Shown in pieces: positions 1 through 8,948 of a stretch of 64,000 nucleotides of DNA; position 1 is the first letter of the stretch; every line of letters begins with the position of its first letter. The stretch comes from Propionibacteriales bacterium (GTDB lineage Bacteria; Actinomycetota; Actinomycetes; Propionibacteriales; Nocardioidaceae). Where the stretch lies: positions 496,001 through 560,000 of the forward strand of contig JAPLCB010000004.1 in the NCBI GenBank assembly GCA_026392455.1. The letters are read 5' to 3'. The notes under the pieces were generated by a model. It was not told where the DNA came from. It saw nothing but the letters and a program-made list of their open reading frames with translations, and searched no databases. A program made the translations under genes and the position numbers.

Positions 1-420
1 GGCAGAGATCACGACGTCGGCGGTGACGGTGCCGGCGCTGGTCACGACGTTCCAGACCTGGTCGGTCTCGTCCCAGCTGGCGTCCTGGGCGGTGACCCCG
101 AACCGGAACCGGTCCAGCACGCCGGACTTCTGCGCGACGTCCTGGAGGTAGGCGTGGATCTCGGGCTGCGGTGAGAACGAGCGCGACCAGTTGGGGTTCG
201 GGGCGAACGAGAACGAGTACAGCTGGCTCGGTACGTCGCAGGCGGCACCGGGGTAGGTGTTGTCGCGCCAGGTCCCGCCGACGCTGTCGCCCTTGTCGAT
301 GACCAGGAAGTCGCCCTGGCCGGCCTCGTCCAGCTTGATCGCGGTGCCCAGGCCACCGAATCCGGCGCCGATCACGAGGACGCGGACGCGCGGGGGGAGG
401 GCGGTGTTCGTGGAGGTCAT
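1..420 (-). CDS. Flavin-dependent monooxygenase (Baeyer-Villiger/FMO type), N-terminal part
   Basis: The 140 residues visible are the N-terminus; the rest lies beyond the left edge. The dinucleotide-binding motif GAGFGG is at residues 18-23. It is followed by GGTWRDNTYPGAACD, the arrangement typical of flavin monooxygenases of the BVMO/FMO class, which insert oxygen into ketones or N/S substrates using NADPH and FAD. The substrate cannot be told. The ATG at 418-420 has no clear ribosome binding site. A TTGACG/TAGGAT promoter-like pair on the minus strand (450-455 and 428-433) would start transcription almost at the ATG. The gene is divergent from a TetR regulator, which probably controls it. 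Confidence 0.85.
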   Translation of the reverse strand, partial: MTSTNTALPPRVRVLVIGAGFGGLGTAIKLDEAGQGDFLVIDKGDSVGGTWRDNTYPGAACDVPSQLYSFSFAPNPNWSRSFSPQPEIHAYLQDVAQKSGVLDRFRFGVTAQDASWDETDQVWNVVTSAGTVTADVVISA

Positions 421-441
421 GGGACTGATCCTAACCCCTGT

Positions 442-477
442 TGAACGAACGTCAATAGCGTTGTTGACTGATGTTCA
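442..477. promoter_or_regulatory. Nested perfect palindrome, probable TetR operator
   Basis: Two inverted repeats share one centre (459.5). The outer arms are TGAAC (442-446) and GTTCA (473-477); the inner arms are GTCAA (451-455) and TTGAC (464-468). The inner left arm overlaps the -35-like TTGACG of the minus-strand monooxygenase. The outer right arm covers an upstream ATG (471) of the TetR frame, which favours the later start at 492. Its position between a regulator and its divergent neighbour fits a TetR operator; this is inference. Confidence 0.7.
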
Positions 478-491
478 GTAATGTGGCCCAC

Positions 492-1106
492 ATGAGCCAG
501 ACCAGCGCGGGCAAGGACGGACGTCGCAGGATGTCCCCGGAAGGTCGACGGGAGCAGCTGCTCGAGCTCGGGACCCGGCTGCTCTCCACCCGCACCCTGG
601 ACGAGATCTCGATCGAGGTGCTCGCCGAGGAGGCGGGGATCTCGCGCGGTCTGCTCTACCACTACTTCGGCAACAAGCAGGAGTTCCACCTCGCGGTCGT
701 CCGGCGTGCGGTCGAGGACCTGGTGGCGATCACGGCGCCCCGCGACATCGAGGACCCGGTCGAGCAGCTGGCGGTGTCGATCGGTGCGTACCTCGACTAC
801 GTGCGCGACAACTACACCGGCTACGTCTCGCTGGTCCATGCGGCCGCGGGCGGCAACGAGGACCTGCGTGCGATCTACGACCAGGGCCGGCGCGCGCTGA
901 CCGACCGGATCTTCGAGGTCACCGGCCCCGAAGGCCTCGAGGCCCTCGGGCTGGCGGACTCCGCGATGATGCGGATCCTGGTCAACGGCTGGGCGGCGAT
1001 GCTGGAGGTCGTCATCATCGACTGGGTCGCCGATCCGCGTGGGATCAGCCGTGAGGACCTGCTCGAACGGTTGGCACGGGCGCTCCCGGCCATCGTGCTG
1101 GCCTAG
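492..1106 (+). CDS. TetR/AcrR family transcriptional regulator
   Basis: This 204-residue protein has an N-terminal TetR helix-turn-helix: LLSTRTLDEISIEVLAEEAG followed by ISRGLLYHYFGNKQEF, residues about 25-65. A variable alpha-helical ligand domain follows. An in-frame ATG at 471 lies inside the nested palindrome, so I chose the ATG at 492. A TAATGT box at 479-484 would give a leaderless or nearly leaderless message from there. It is divergent from the flavin monooxygenase and probably represses it and itself, with the monooxygenase substrate or product as a plausible ligand. Which TetR subfamily it belongs to cannot be told from the sequence. Confidence 0.9.
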   Translation: MSQTSAGKDGRRRMSPEGRREQLLELGTRLLSTRTLDEISIEVLAEEAGISRGLLYHYFGNKQEFHLAVVRRAVEDLVAITAPRDIEDPVEQLAVSIGAYLDYVRDNYTGYVSLVHAAAGGNEDLRAIYDQGRRALTDRIFEVTGPEGLEALGLADSAMMRILVNGWAAMLEVVIIDWVADPRGISREDLLERLARALPAIVLA

Positions 1107-1136
1107 GTGTGGTCCGCGTGTCCGTCACCAGGTTTC

Positions 1137-1175
1137 GACGCGCCCAGCCACCATCAGTCAATCCGCTGGCGCGTC
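1137..1175. terminator. Hairpin between convergent genes
   Basis: Left arm GACGCGCCCAGC (1137-1148) pairs with GCTGGCGCGTC (1165-1175) with one bulged C, over a 16-nt loop. It lies between the stops of the TetR gene and the UDP-glucose dehydrogenase and could serve both strands. There is no T-tract. Confidence 0.45.
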
Positions 1176-1176
1176 C

Positions 1177-2346
1177 TCACTCGTCGTTGCCGTAGATGTC
1201 GCGGGTGTAGACCTTCTCGGGGACCAGGTCGAGATCCTCGGTGCGCCGGTTCGCGATGATCACGTCGGAACGCTTCAGGAACTCGTCGAGGTCGGTGACC
1301 ACCTCGGAGTTGAAGAACCGGTCCTCGTCGAAGGAAGGCTCGTAGATGATCACCTCGACGCCCTTGGCCTTGATCCGCTTCATCACGCCCTGGACCGAGG
1401 ACTCCCGGAAGTTGTCCGAACCGGCCTTCATGATCAGTCGGTAGATCCCCACGGTGCTCGGGCTCCGGCGCAGGATGTCGGTCGCGATGAAGTCCTTGCG
1501 GGTGGTGTTCGCCTCGACGATCGCGCTGATCAGGTTCTGCGGCACCTCTGAGTAGTTGGCCTGCAGCTGCTTGGTGTCCTTGGGCAGGCAGTAGCCGCCG
1601 TAGCCGAAGGACGGGTTGTTGTAGTGCTTGCCGACCCGGGGGTCGAGGCCGACGCCCTCGATGATCTGCCGGGTGTCGAGGCCGTGGCTCAGGGCGTAGG
1701 TGTCCAGCTCGTTGAAGTAGGCGACCCGCAGGGCCAGGTAGGTGTTCGCGAAGAGCTTGATCGCCTCGGCCTCGGTCGAGCCGGTGAAGAGCACCGGGAC
1801 GTCGGTGCTGGTCGCCCCCTCGACCAGGAGCTCGGCGAACCGGCGGGCGGCCTCGGTCTCCGAGCCGACCACGATCCGCGACGGGTGCAGGTTGTCGTGG
1901 AGAGCGTGCCCCTCGCGGAGGAACTCGGGGGAGAAGAAGATCGAGGCGCCGGGGTGCTCCTCGCGGATCCGGGCCGTGAAGCCCACCGGAACCGTCGACT
2001 TGATCACGATCGAGGCGGTCGGTTCGATCGCGACGACATCGGCGATCACCGACTCGACCGACCCGGTGTCGAAGTAGTTGTTGACCTCGTCGTAGTTGGT
2101 CGGTGTTGCCACCACGACGTACGCGGCGCCCTGGAACGCCTGGTGCTTGTCCAGGGTGGCGGTCAGGTCCAGCGACCGGGTGCTGAGGTAGTCCTCCAGC
2201 TCCGCTTCCGCGATCGGGGAGATGCGAGCGTTGATCTGGTCGACCTTCTCCGGGAGCAGGTCGAGGGCCCAGACCTCGTGGTGCTGCGCCAGGATCACCG
2301 CGTTGGAGAGACCCACGTAGCCCGTGCCCGCGATCGCGATCTTCAT
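1177..2346 (-). CDS. ugd: UDP-glucose 6-dehydrogenase
   Basis: This 389-residue enzyme oxidises UDP-glucose to UDP-glucuronate with two NAD+, supplying precursor for capsule or cell-wall glycans. The NAD-binding GTGYVGLS motif is at residues 7-14. The catalytic cysteine is C253 in [13 protein letters not shown]. Length and wording throughout (for example NNPSFGYGG and [12 protein letters not shown]) resemble the 388-residue enterobacterial Ugd more than the roughly 440-residue actinobacterial enzymes I know, which hints at horizontal transfer; this is from memory. A TACAAT box at 2354-2359 (minus strand) ends 7 nt before the ATG, so the message may be leaderless. No capsule genes are next to it. 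Confidence 0.95.
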   Translation of the reverse strand: MKIAIAGTGYVGLSNAVILAQHHEVWALDLLPEKVDQINARISPIAEAELEDYLSTRSLDLTATLDKHQAFQGAAYVVVATPTNYDEVNNYFDTGSVESVIADVVAIEPTASIVIKSTVPVGFTARIREEHPGASIFFSPEFLREGHALHDNLHPSRIVVGSETEAARRFAELLVEGATSTDVPVLFTGSTEAEAIKLFANTYLALRVAYFNELDTYALSHGLDTRQIIEGVGLDPRVGKHYNNPSFGYGGYCLPKDTKQLQANYSEVPQNLISAIVEANTTRKDFIATDILRRSPSTVGIYRLIMKAGSDNFRESSVQGVMKRIKAKGVEVIIYEPSFDEDRFFNSEVVTDLDEFLKRSDVIIANRRTEDLDLVPEKVYTRDIYGNDE

Positions 2347-2385
2347 GGCTCCGATTGTAGGGGCGCCCGGGGCTCGATCAGCCGG

Positions 2386-3843
2386 TCAGGGCAACGCCAC
2401 GGTGAACGTTGTGCTGCCGGGCCGTGACACCACCGAGGCGGTACCGCCGTGCGCTGCGGTGATCGCGCTGACCAGCGACAGGCCCAGGCCCGCCCCACCG
2501 GAGGCCCGGGTGCGGCTGGTGTCACCCCGGGTGAAGCGCTCGAACGCGGCCTCGGCGATTTCCGGGGGCAGTCCGGGTCCGTCGTCGTGGACCTCGATCC
2601 GGACGCCGCCGTCGGGACTTGGCGAGACCCCGACCGTGACCGTGGTGCCGGCCGGGGTGTGGTTGCGCGCGTTGTTGAGCAGGTTCGTGACCACCTGGTG
2701 GAGACGGTCGGCGTCGCCGGTCACCATCACCGGCTCGTCGGGGAGCCCGAGTCGCCAGTGGTGGTCCGGGGCGAGAACCCTGGCGTCGGCGACCGCCTCG
2801 AGCAGCAACCGGGTGAGGTCCACCTCGTCGGAGACCAGCGGACGGCCGGCATCCAGGCGTGCGAGCAGCAGCAGGTCCTCGACCAGGGCCGACATCCGGC
2901 CTGCCTCCGTCTCGACCTTGTTCAGGGCCGTCGCGAGCACCTCCGGGTCGTCGGGCGTGCGTCGGGAGAGTTCGGCGTACCCGTGGATGGTCGACAACGG
3001 CGTACGGAGCTCGTGCGAGGCGTCGGCGACGAACTGGCGGACCTGCTGCTCGCTGCGGTGCCGGGCGCTCAGGGCGGTGTCCACGTGGTCCAGCAGGGTG
3101 TTCAGGGCGGCGCCGACCTGGCCCACCTCGTTGCTGGTGTCCGCGAGCTCGGTCGGGACCCGGGTGGTGATGGAGGTGTCTCCGCTGGAGAGGTCCTGGG
3201 TGGCGACCTCCCGCGCGGCCTCCGCGACGGCGTGCAGCGGACGAAGCTGGTGCCGGACCAGGCCGGTGCCGGCGATGATCGCGATCCCGATCCCGAGCAG
3301 GGTGAGCAGGCCGAACGTCGAGACCAGGCTCTCCAGGGTGTCGTCGATGTCGGTGGTCGGGAGTCCGACGACCACCGCCTGGTTGGAGCCGACCGCGCTC
3401 ACGATCACCCGGTAGCTCTGGCCCGCGATGTCGACCGACCGCGGCTGCCGCCCGGCCGGAAGAGCACCGAGTCGGTCCAGGGCCGGCTCGTCGAGCGCGG
3501 CGCGGGTCCCGTCCTGCGTCACCACGGCGCCTGCCTGCGTCCCGGTGCCGCTGGTGACCACGACGGCGAACAGGGTGCCGATCGCTTGGGGGCTGAAGGA
3601 ATCCGTCCGGCCGATGCCGCCGGCGCCCGGGCCGATCGGTGATTCCGGACGGCCGGCACGGTCGAAGTCGGGTCCGGTCAGCCGACGGGCCGCCTCGGTG
3701 ACCTGCGCGTCGAGCCGGTCGGCCAGGATGTTGTGCATCACCAGGGTCGCGCTGAGGCCGACCAGGATTCCGACGACGGCCACCAGGGCCACGGCCGTCA
3801 CCACCAGTCGGGTGGTGAGGGTGCGGGGCAGGAACCGGATCAT
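2386..3843 (-). CDS. Two-component sensor histidine kinase (MprB/TcrY-like)
   Basis: This 485-residue membrane kinase has TM1 at about 12-36, an extracytoplasmic sensor region at about 37-172 and TM2 at about 174-197. A HAMP linker follows, then a HisKA domain with the phospho-acceptor H277 in FVADASHELRTP. The ATPase domain shows the N box (NLLNNARNHT, about 387-396), G1 (DDGPGLP, about 420-426) and G2 (GGAGLGLSLV). Its ATG overlaps the stop codon of the response regulator (ATGA, positions 3843-3840), so the pair is translationally coupled. The signal is unknown. The architecture matches envelope-stress kinases of the MprB/TcrY kind in other actinobacteria. Confidence 0.93.
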   Translation of the reverse strand: MIRFLPRTLTTRLVVTAVALVAVVGILVGLSATLVMHNILADRLDAQVTEAARRLTGPDFDRAGRPESPIGPGAGGIGRTDSFSPQAIGTLFAVVVTSGTGTQAGAVVTQDGTRAALDEPALDRLGALPAGRQPRSVDIAGQSYRVIVSAVGSNQAVVVGLPTTDIDDTLESLVSTFGLLTLLGIGIAIIAGTGLVRHQLRPLHAVAEAAREVATQDLSSGDTSITTRVPTELADTSNEVGQVGAALNTLLDHVDTALSARHRSEQQVRQFVADASHELRTPLSTIHGYAELSRRTPDDPEVLATALNKVETEAGRMSALVEDLLLLARLDAGRPLVSDEVDLTRLLLEAVADARVLAPDHHWRLGLPDEPVMVTGDADRLHQVVTNLLNNARNHTPAGTTVTVGVSPSPDGGVRIEVHDDGPGLPPEIAEAAFERFTRGDTSRTRASGGAGLGLSLVSAITAAHGGTASVVSRPGSTTFTVALP

Positions 3844-4568
3844 TCGACGGGCTTCAGGACGTAGCCGGCACCCCGCATGGTGTGGATCATCGGCTCCCGG
3901 CCGGCGTCGACCTTCTTGCGCAGGTAGGAGATGTAGAGCTCGACCACGTTGGCCTGCCCGCCGAAGTCGTAGTTCCAGACCCGGTCCAGGATCTGCGCCT
4001 TCGAGAGCACCCGCTTCGGGTTCCGCATCAGGTAGCGCAGCAGCTCGAACTCGGTGGCGGTCAAGGCGATCGCCGTTCCGTCCCGGGTGACGTCGTGGCT
4101 GTCCTCGTCCAGGGTGAGGTCCCCGACCCTGAGCTGGGACGCCGTCGCCGTCTGCTGGGCCCCCGACCTCCGCATCAGCGCCCGCAGCCGGGCGACGACC
4201 TCCTCCAACGAGAAGGGTTTGGTGACGTAGTCGTCCCCGCCGGCGGTGAGTCCGGCGACCCGGTCCTCGATGGCGTCGCGGGCCGTCAGGAAGAGCACCG
4301 GTACGTCGTTCGCGTCGGCGCGGACCTTGCGAAGCACCTCCATGCCGTCGAAGTCCGGGAGCATCATGTCGAGCACGATCGCGTCCGGTGAGTACGCCCG
4401 CGCTGCGGTCACCGCCTTGGTCCCGGAGTGCGCAACCTCGACGTCCCAGCCTTCGTAGCGCAGCGCCATCCGCAGCAGCTCGGCGATGTTGACCTCGTCG
4501 TCGACCACCAGGACGCGCAGTGGACTGCCGTCGATCCGGGTGAGCTCAGGTCCGCGTGCGGTACTCAT
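3840..4568 (-). CDS. OmpR-family response regulator (MprA/TcrA-like)
   Basis: This 242-residue protein is partner of the kinase that follows it. The receiver domain (about 18-130) has D23/D24, phospho-acceptor D67, T95 and K117 in YVTKPF. The C-terminal winged helix (about 148-240) contains ELLRYLMRNPKRVLSKAQIL and the recognition helix ELYISYLRKKVD. The reading frame stays open far upstream, but the receiver homology begins just after the ATG at 4566-4568, so that is the start. A GGAG ribosome binding site precedes it. It is divergent from a His-rich membrane protein, and shared direct repeats in the 128-bp gap suggest autoregulation. Confidence 0.94.
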   Translation of the reverse strand: MSTARGPELTRIDGSPLRVLVVDDEVNIAELLRMALRYEGWDVEVAHSGTKAVTAARAYSPDAIVLDMMLPDFDGMEVLRKVRADANDVPVLFLTARDAIEDRVAGLTAGGDDYVTKPFSLEEVVARLRALMRRSGAQQTATASQLRVGDLTLDEDSHDVTRDGTAIALTATEFELLRYLMRNPKRVLSKAQILDRVWNYDFGGQANVVELYISYLRKKVDAGREPMIHTMRGAGYVLKPVE

Positions 4569-4622
4569 GGCTCCAGCCTCCACCAGGAGCGGTCGGATTG
4601 CCCGTGTATTCACTGTGGGTTT

Positions 4623-4676
4623 CCTGTGAACGCCCTCCCACCCGACTGCTGGCGGGATCACAGGTCGCTGACAGGT
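4623..4676. promoter_or_regulatory. Candidate OmpR-type binding repeats in a divergent promoter
   Basis: Two ACAGGT direct repeats lie 11 bp apart (4660-4665 and 4671-4676), the usual phasing for OmpR-family dimers. An inverted CCTGTGA copy is at 4623-4629, facing TCACAGG at 4658-4664. They sit between the response regulator and the divergent membrane protein. Binding by that regulator is inference. Confidence 0.45.
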
Positions 4677-4696
4677 TCGTGGTGGATGCTGGTCCC

Positions 4697-5107
4697 ATGG
4701 CTGAGAACGAGAACCCGGAATCACCGGAGGCGCCCGAGGCGGCACCCACCACCGAGTCGCCGGCGGTGCCGGCTGCTGCGGCCACCGTTCCGCCTGGTCC
4801 ACGCGTACGCGACCGGCTGTACTCGTTCCGGGCTCTGGTGGCTGTCGCGGTGGCCACCCTTCTCCTCGGCGGTGCCGGTGGCGCGGCGGTCGTCGCAGCG
4901 ACCGATGACGGGCACGACGGGCACGACAGGCACGGCCGCCACGGTGACGGGCCCCGGATGTCGCGGTTCGACGGTCCCGGGTACCGGGACCAGGGTCGGC
5001 CCGGCCGAGGTGGCCCCCCGCCGATGATGGGCAACGGCACCCGGCAAGCCCCCGGGATCGGCGGCCAGCCGGACGACGCGCAACCGGACTCCGGCTCCAC
5101 GAGCTGA
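4697..5107 (+). CDS. Small single-pass membrane protein with His/Gly-rich tail
   Basis: I do not recognise the family. The 136 residues comprise a Pro/Ala/Glu-rich N-terminus (1-40), one hydrophobic segment at about 50-75 (ALVAVAVATLLLGGAGGAAV), then a polar tail with a His/Asp cluster (DDGHDGHDRHGRHGDG) and Gly/Pro/Met-rich sequence. The tail would face outside and could bind divalent metal. The gene is divergent from a response-regulator/kinase pair and is the obvious candidate target of that system. No clear ribosome binding site precedes the ATG; a GATGCT hexamer ends 6 nt before it. Confidence 0.7.
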   Translation: MAENENPESPEAPEAAPTTESPAVPAAAATVPPGPRVRDRLYSFRALVAVAVATLLLGGAGGAAVVAATDDGHDGHDRHGRHGDGPRMSRFDGPGYRDQGRPGRGGPPPMMGNGTRQAPGIGGQPDDAQPDSGSTS

Positions 5108-5177
5108 GCCGTCCCCTGCCCGCCGTCCGCACCGGGATTGGCGCGCGCGTGTTCCTGTTCGCCAGACTGGGTGGGTT

Positions 5178-8100
5178 GTGGATATCCAGTTCCCCGCCGA
5201 GCTCCCGGTCTCGGCCCGTCGCGATGACATCGCTGCTGCGATCCGTGACCACCCGGTGGTCATCGTCGCGGGTGAGACAGGATCGGGGAAGACCACCCAG
5301 CTGCCGAAGATCTGTCTCGAGCTCGGTCGCGGTGCCGGTGGCCGGGACGGCCGGCTGATCGGTCACACCCAGCCCCGGCGGATCGCTGCCCGCAGTGTCG
5401 CCGAGCGGATCGCCGAGGAGCTCGGCACCGAGCTGGGGGACGTGGTCGGCTACCAGGTTCGGTTCACCGACAAGACCTCGGCCGCCGGGCGGTTGAAGGT
5501 GATGACCGACGGCATCCTGCTCGCCGAGCTGCAGCGTGACCGCGACCTGCTGCGCTACGACACGCTCATCATCGACGAGGCTCACGAACGCAGTCTCAAC
5601 ATCGACTTCCTGCTCGGGTACCTCAAGCGTCTGCTCGCTCGCCGCGACGACCTCAAGGTGATCATCACCTCGGCGACGATCGACCCCGAGCGGTTCGCCG
5701 AGCACTTCGCGGCCCCGGACGGGACCCCGGCCCCGATCATCGAGGTCTCCGGGCGGACCTACCCCGTCGAGCTCCGGTACCGCCCGTTGGTGGCGCTGCC
5801 CGAGGACGCCGGCTCCGATGTCGACGGCGACGGTGAGGTCGTGGTCCGGGACCAGACCGAGGCGATCGTGGCCGCCGTCGACGAGCTCCGGGCCGACATC
5901 GACGGGGACATCCTGGTGTTCCTCCCCGGCGAGCGCGAGATCCGGGACACCGCCGAGGTCCTGGAGAAGCGGGCGTCCGGACTGGGCCCCGGACGGGGTT
6001 TCGACGTGGTCCCGCTCTTCTCCCGGCTCTCGGCCGCCGAGCAGCACCGGGTCTTCGAGCGGCACTCCCGCCGGCGTGTGGTGCTGGCCACCAACGTGGC
6101 CGAGACCTCGCTGACGGTGCCCGGGATCACCGCCGTCATTGATACCGGCGTGGCCAGGATCAGCCGGTACTCGACCCGGACCAAGGTCCAGCGGCTCCCG
6201 ATCGAACCGATCAGCCAGGCCTCGGCGAACCAGCGCTCGGGCCGGTGCGGCCGGGTCGAGGCCGGGATCGCGATCAGGCTCTACTCCGAGGAGGACTTCG
6301 AGGCCCGTCCGGAGTTCACCGAGCCGGAGATCCTGCGCACCACCCTGGCGAGCGTGATCCTGCAGATGACCTCGCTCGGCCTCGGCGACGTCGCGAGGTT
6401 CCCGTTCGTGGAACCCCCTGATGCCCGCAACGTCCGGGCGGGGATGACGTTGCTCGAGGAGCTCGGAGCCGTTGTTCCGGGTGCTGGGAAAGACCGTGGC
6501 CGGCCGCGGTTGACCCGGATCGGGAGGTCGCTGGCCGCGTTGCCGATCGATCCCCAGCTCGGTCGGATGCTGATCGAGGCCGACCGGCTCGACTGCCTGG
6601 CCGACGTGCTGGTGATCGCGTCCGCGCTGTCGATCCAGGACCCGCGGGAGCGCCCGGTCGAGCACCGGGCCCGTGCTGACGAGATGCACGCCCGGTTCAC
6701 CGACAAGACCTCGGACTTCCTGGCCTGGTTGAACCTGTGGGAGCACCTGCGCACCCAGCAGAAGGAGCTCGGGTCCAGCGCGTTCCGCCGGATGTGCCGG
6801 GCCGAACACCTCAACTACGTCCGGGTCCGGGAGTGGCAGGAGTTCGAGAGCCAGCTGCGCCAGGTCGCCAAGCGGGTCGGTCTGGTCCGCACAGGTGCGC
6901 GCCAGGGCCGCGACGAGGACCGGATCCACCAGGCGCTGCTCTCCGGTCTGCTGTCCCACATCGGGCTGCGGGACGCCGACCGGCGCGACTACCTGGGAGC
7001 GCGCGGCACCCGGTTCTCGGTCTTCCCCGGGTCGGGCCTCTTCAAGAAGCAGCCGGATTTCGTGGTCGCAGCCGAGCTTGTCGAGACCTCCAAGCTCTGG
7101 GGCCGGCAGTGCGCGGCGATCGATCCGCTGTGGGTCGAGCAGGTCGGCGGTCACCTGGTGAAGCGGACCTGGTCCGAGCCGCACTGGTCCAAGAAGCGAG
7201 CCGCGGTGATGGGCTACGAGCGGGTGACCCTGTACGGCGTACCGCTGGTCGCCGAGCGCCTGGTGGGCTACAGCGCCCAGGACCCGGTCGTCGCCCGTGA
7301 GCTCTTCATCCGGCACGCGCTGGTGTACGGCGAGTGGAACACCCGGCACCGGTTCCTCGCGACCAACCGGGACCTGCTGGAGGAGGCCGAGGAGCTCGAG
7401 CACCGGGCCCGTCGTCGCGACCTGGTGGTCGACGAGCACACCTTGTTCGACTTCTACGACGCCGTGATCCCGGCCGACGTCGTGTCGGGGGGGCACTTCG
7501 ACGGGTGGTGGAAGGTCGAGCGGCGCACCCGGCCGGACCTGCTCACCTTCGACCCGGCGATGCTGCTGCACAGCACGGCGGCAGAAGTCGCCGCGCAGGA
7601 CTTCCCCGACGAGTGGCGCGACGGGTCGACCACCCTGCCGCTGAGCTACCACTTCGAGCCGGGTTCGCCGCAGGACGGGGTTCGGGTCGACGTGCCGCTG
7701 GCGAGCCTGAACCACCTCGACGCCGATCCCTTCAGCTGGCACGTCCCGGGCCTCCGTGAGGAGCTGGTGGTCGCCCTGCTGCGGTCGCTCCCCAAACAGC
7801 TGCGGGTCAACTTCGTCCCCGCCCCGAACGTCGCGAAGGCATTCCTGACCACGGTCCCGCCGGGGGAGGAGTCCCTGGTCGAGGCGCTGACCCGGCACCT
7901 GCGAGCCGTCACCGGGGTTGCGGTGCCGGCCGAGGCGTGGGACCTGGCCAAGGTGCCCGAGCACCTCAAGCCGACCTTCCGGGTGGTCGACGAAGCCGGG
8001 AAGGTGCTGGGGGAGGGCAAGGACCTCGAGGCCCTCAAGCGGCCCCTTCGCCCGTCCTTCGAGGCCGCGATGGCCGACGCGGCGACGGAGTCCGGGATGA

Positions 8101-8942
8101 CGACCACCGGTCAGACGGCGTGGACGTTCGGGGCGATCCCCGAGTCGTTCCGCCAGGTGCGTGCCGGTCACGAGGTCCGCGGGTTCCCGGCGCTCGTCGA
8201 CGAGGGCGCGACCGTCGGGCTGCAGGTCTTCGCCAGCGAGCAGGAGCAGCAGGCCCAGCACCTGCGCGGGGTTCGCCGCCTGCTGGAGCTCGCCGTCCCG
8301 GCGCCCGACCTGCTGGCAGGTCTCGACAACGTCACCAAGCTGACCCTGGCCGGTTCCTCCTACCGCGACGTCAAGACGCTGCTCGCCGACTGCGTCCTGG
8401 CCGCCTTCGGTGACCTGGTCGAGCCCGTGCGGGACGAGGAGTCCTTCGCTGCCCTGGTGGCCGGCGTCCGGGCCCGGATCGACGAGCAGGCACGGCTGGT
8501 GCGCGACCTGGTGCTGCGGGTGCTGGCCGAGTCGCGGGAGGTGGACCGGTTGCTGCACGGGCGCGTGGAGCTTGCCGTGCTGGCCTCGATGAACGACATG
8601 CGCCAGCACCTGGGCCGCCTGGTCGCACCGGGCTTCGTGAGCGAGGCCGGGGCCGGGCAGCTGCGGGAGTACCCGCGCTACCTCGCCGCACTGGCACTGC
8701 GCCACCGCCGCCTGGCCGACTCCCCGGTCAAGGACCTGGAGCAGATGTCGAAGGTCGCGGAGTTCCAGGCGGGATGGGAGCAACGGCTCGCGGCGCTGCC
8801 CGCAGGACGACCACCGAGCGCGGCCCTGGTCCGGTTGCGCTGGCTGATCGAGGAGTACCGGGTCTCGTTGTGGGCCCAGCAGCTGGGGACCAAGGACACG
8901 GTCTCGGACGCACGACTGCGCTCGGCCATGAGCGAGGCTTGA
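5178..8942 (+). CDS. hrpA: ATP-dependent RNA helicase HrpA
   Basis: This 1254-residue DEAH-box helicase is close to the usual length of about 1300. Walker A GETGSGKTT is at 32-40, the DEAH box at 133-136 and SAT at 165-167. Motif VI is QRSGRCGR near residue 350. The HA2/OB region follows, and the long C-terminal part (beyond about 600) corresponds to the DUF3418 extension that marks HrpA rather than HrpB. In enterobacteria HrpA acts on mRNA processing and rescue of stalled ribosomes. The GTG at 5178 is chosen because the conserved DIQFP start follows it. The gene stands alone and converges on the sucrase/ferredoxin-like gene with a 6-bp gap. Confidence 0.95.
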   Translation: MDIQFPAELPVSARRDDIAAAIRDHPVVIVAGETGSGKTTQLPKICLELGRGAGGRDGRLIGHTQPRRIAARSVAERIAEELGTELGDVVGYQVRFTDKTSAAGRLKVMTDGILLAELQRDRDLLRYDTLIIDEAHERSLNIDFLLGYLKRLLARRDDLKVIITSATIDPERFAEHFAAPDGTPAPIIEVSGRTYPVELRYRPLVALPEDAGSDVDGDGEVVVRDQTEAIVAAVDELRADIDGDILVFLPGEREIRDTAEVLEKRASGLGPGRGFDVVPLFSRLSAAEQHRVFERHSRRRVVLATNVAETSLTVPGITAVIDTGVARISRYSTRTKVQRLPIEPISQASANQRSGRCGRVEAGIAIRLYSEEDFEARPEFTEPEILRTTLASVILQMTSLGLGDVARFPFVEPPDARNVRAGMTLLEELGAVVPGAGKDRGRPRLTRIGRSLAALPIDPQLGRMLIEADRLDCLADVLVIASALSIQDPRERPVEHRARADEMHARFTDKTSDFLAWLNLWEHLRTQQKELGSSAFRRMCRAEHLNYVRVREWQEFESQLRQVAKRVGLVRTGARQGRDEDRIHQALLSGLLSHIGLRDADRRDYLGARGTRFSVFPGSGLFKKQPDFVVAAELVETSKLWGRQCAAIDPLWVEQVGGHLVKRTWSEPHWSKKRAAVMGYERVTLYGVPLVAERLVGYSAQDPVVARELFIRHALVYGEWNTRHRFLATNRDLLEEAEELEHRARRRDLVVDEHTLFDFYDAVIPADVVSGGHFDGWWKVERRTRPDLLTFDPAMLLHSTAAEVAAQDFPDEWRDGSTTLPLSYHFEPGSPQDGVRVDVPLASLNHLDADPFSWHVPGLREELVVALLRSLPKQLRVNFVPAPNVAKAFLTTVPPGEESLVEALTRHLRAVTGVAVPAEAWDLAKVPEHLKPTFRVVDEAGKVLGEGKDLEALKRPLRPSFEAAMADAATESGMTTTGQTAWTFGAIPESFRQVRAGHEVRGFPALVDEGATVGLQVFASEQEQQAQHLRGVRRLLELAVPAPDLLAGLDNVTKLTLAGSSYRDVKTLLADCVLAAFGDLVEPVRDEESFAALVAGVRARIDEQARLVRDLVLRVLAESREVDRLLHGRVELAVLASMNDMRQHLGRLVAPGFVSEAGAGQLREYPRYLAALALRHRRLADSPVKDLEQMSKVAEFQAGWEQRLAALPAGRPPSAALVRLRWLIEEYRVSLWAQQLGTKDTVSDARLRSAMSEA

Positions 8943-8948
8943 CCGGGC

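Noticed and set aside
471-491. Earlier ATG for the TetR gene at 471
   Set aside because: It falls within the nested palindrome and has no ribosome binding site.
3840-8783. 1647-codon open frame on the minus strand
   Set aside because: Only its last 242 codons (from 4568) are real, the response regulator. The rest is the high-GC shadow of hrpA on the other strand, with low-complexity Arg/Pro/Gly-rich sequence.
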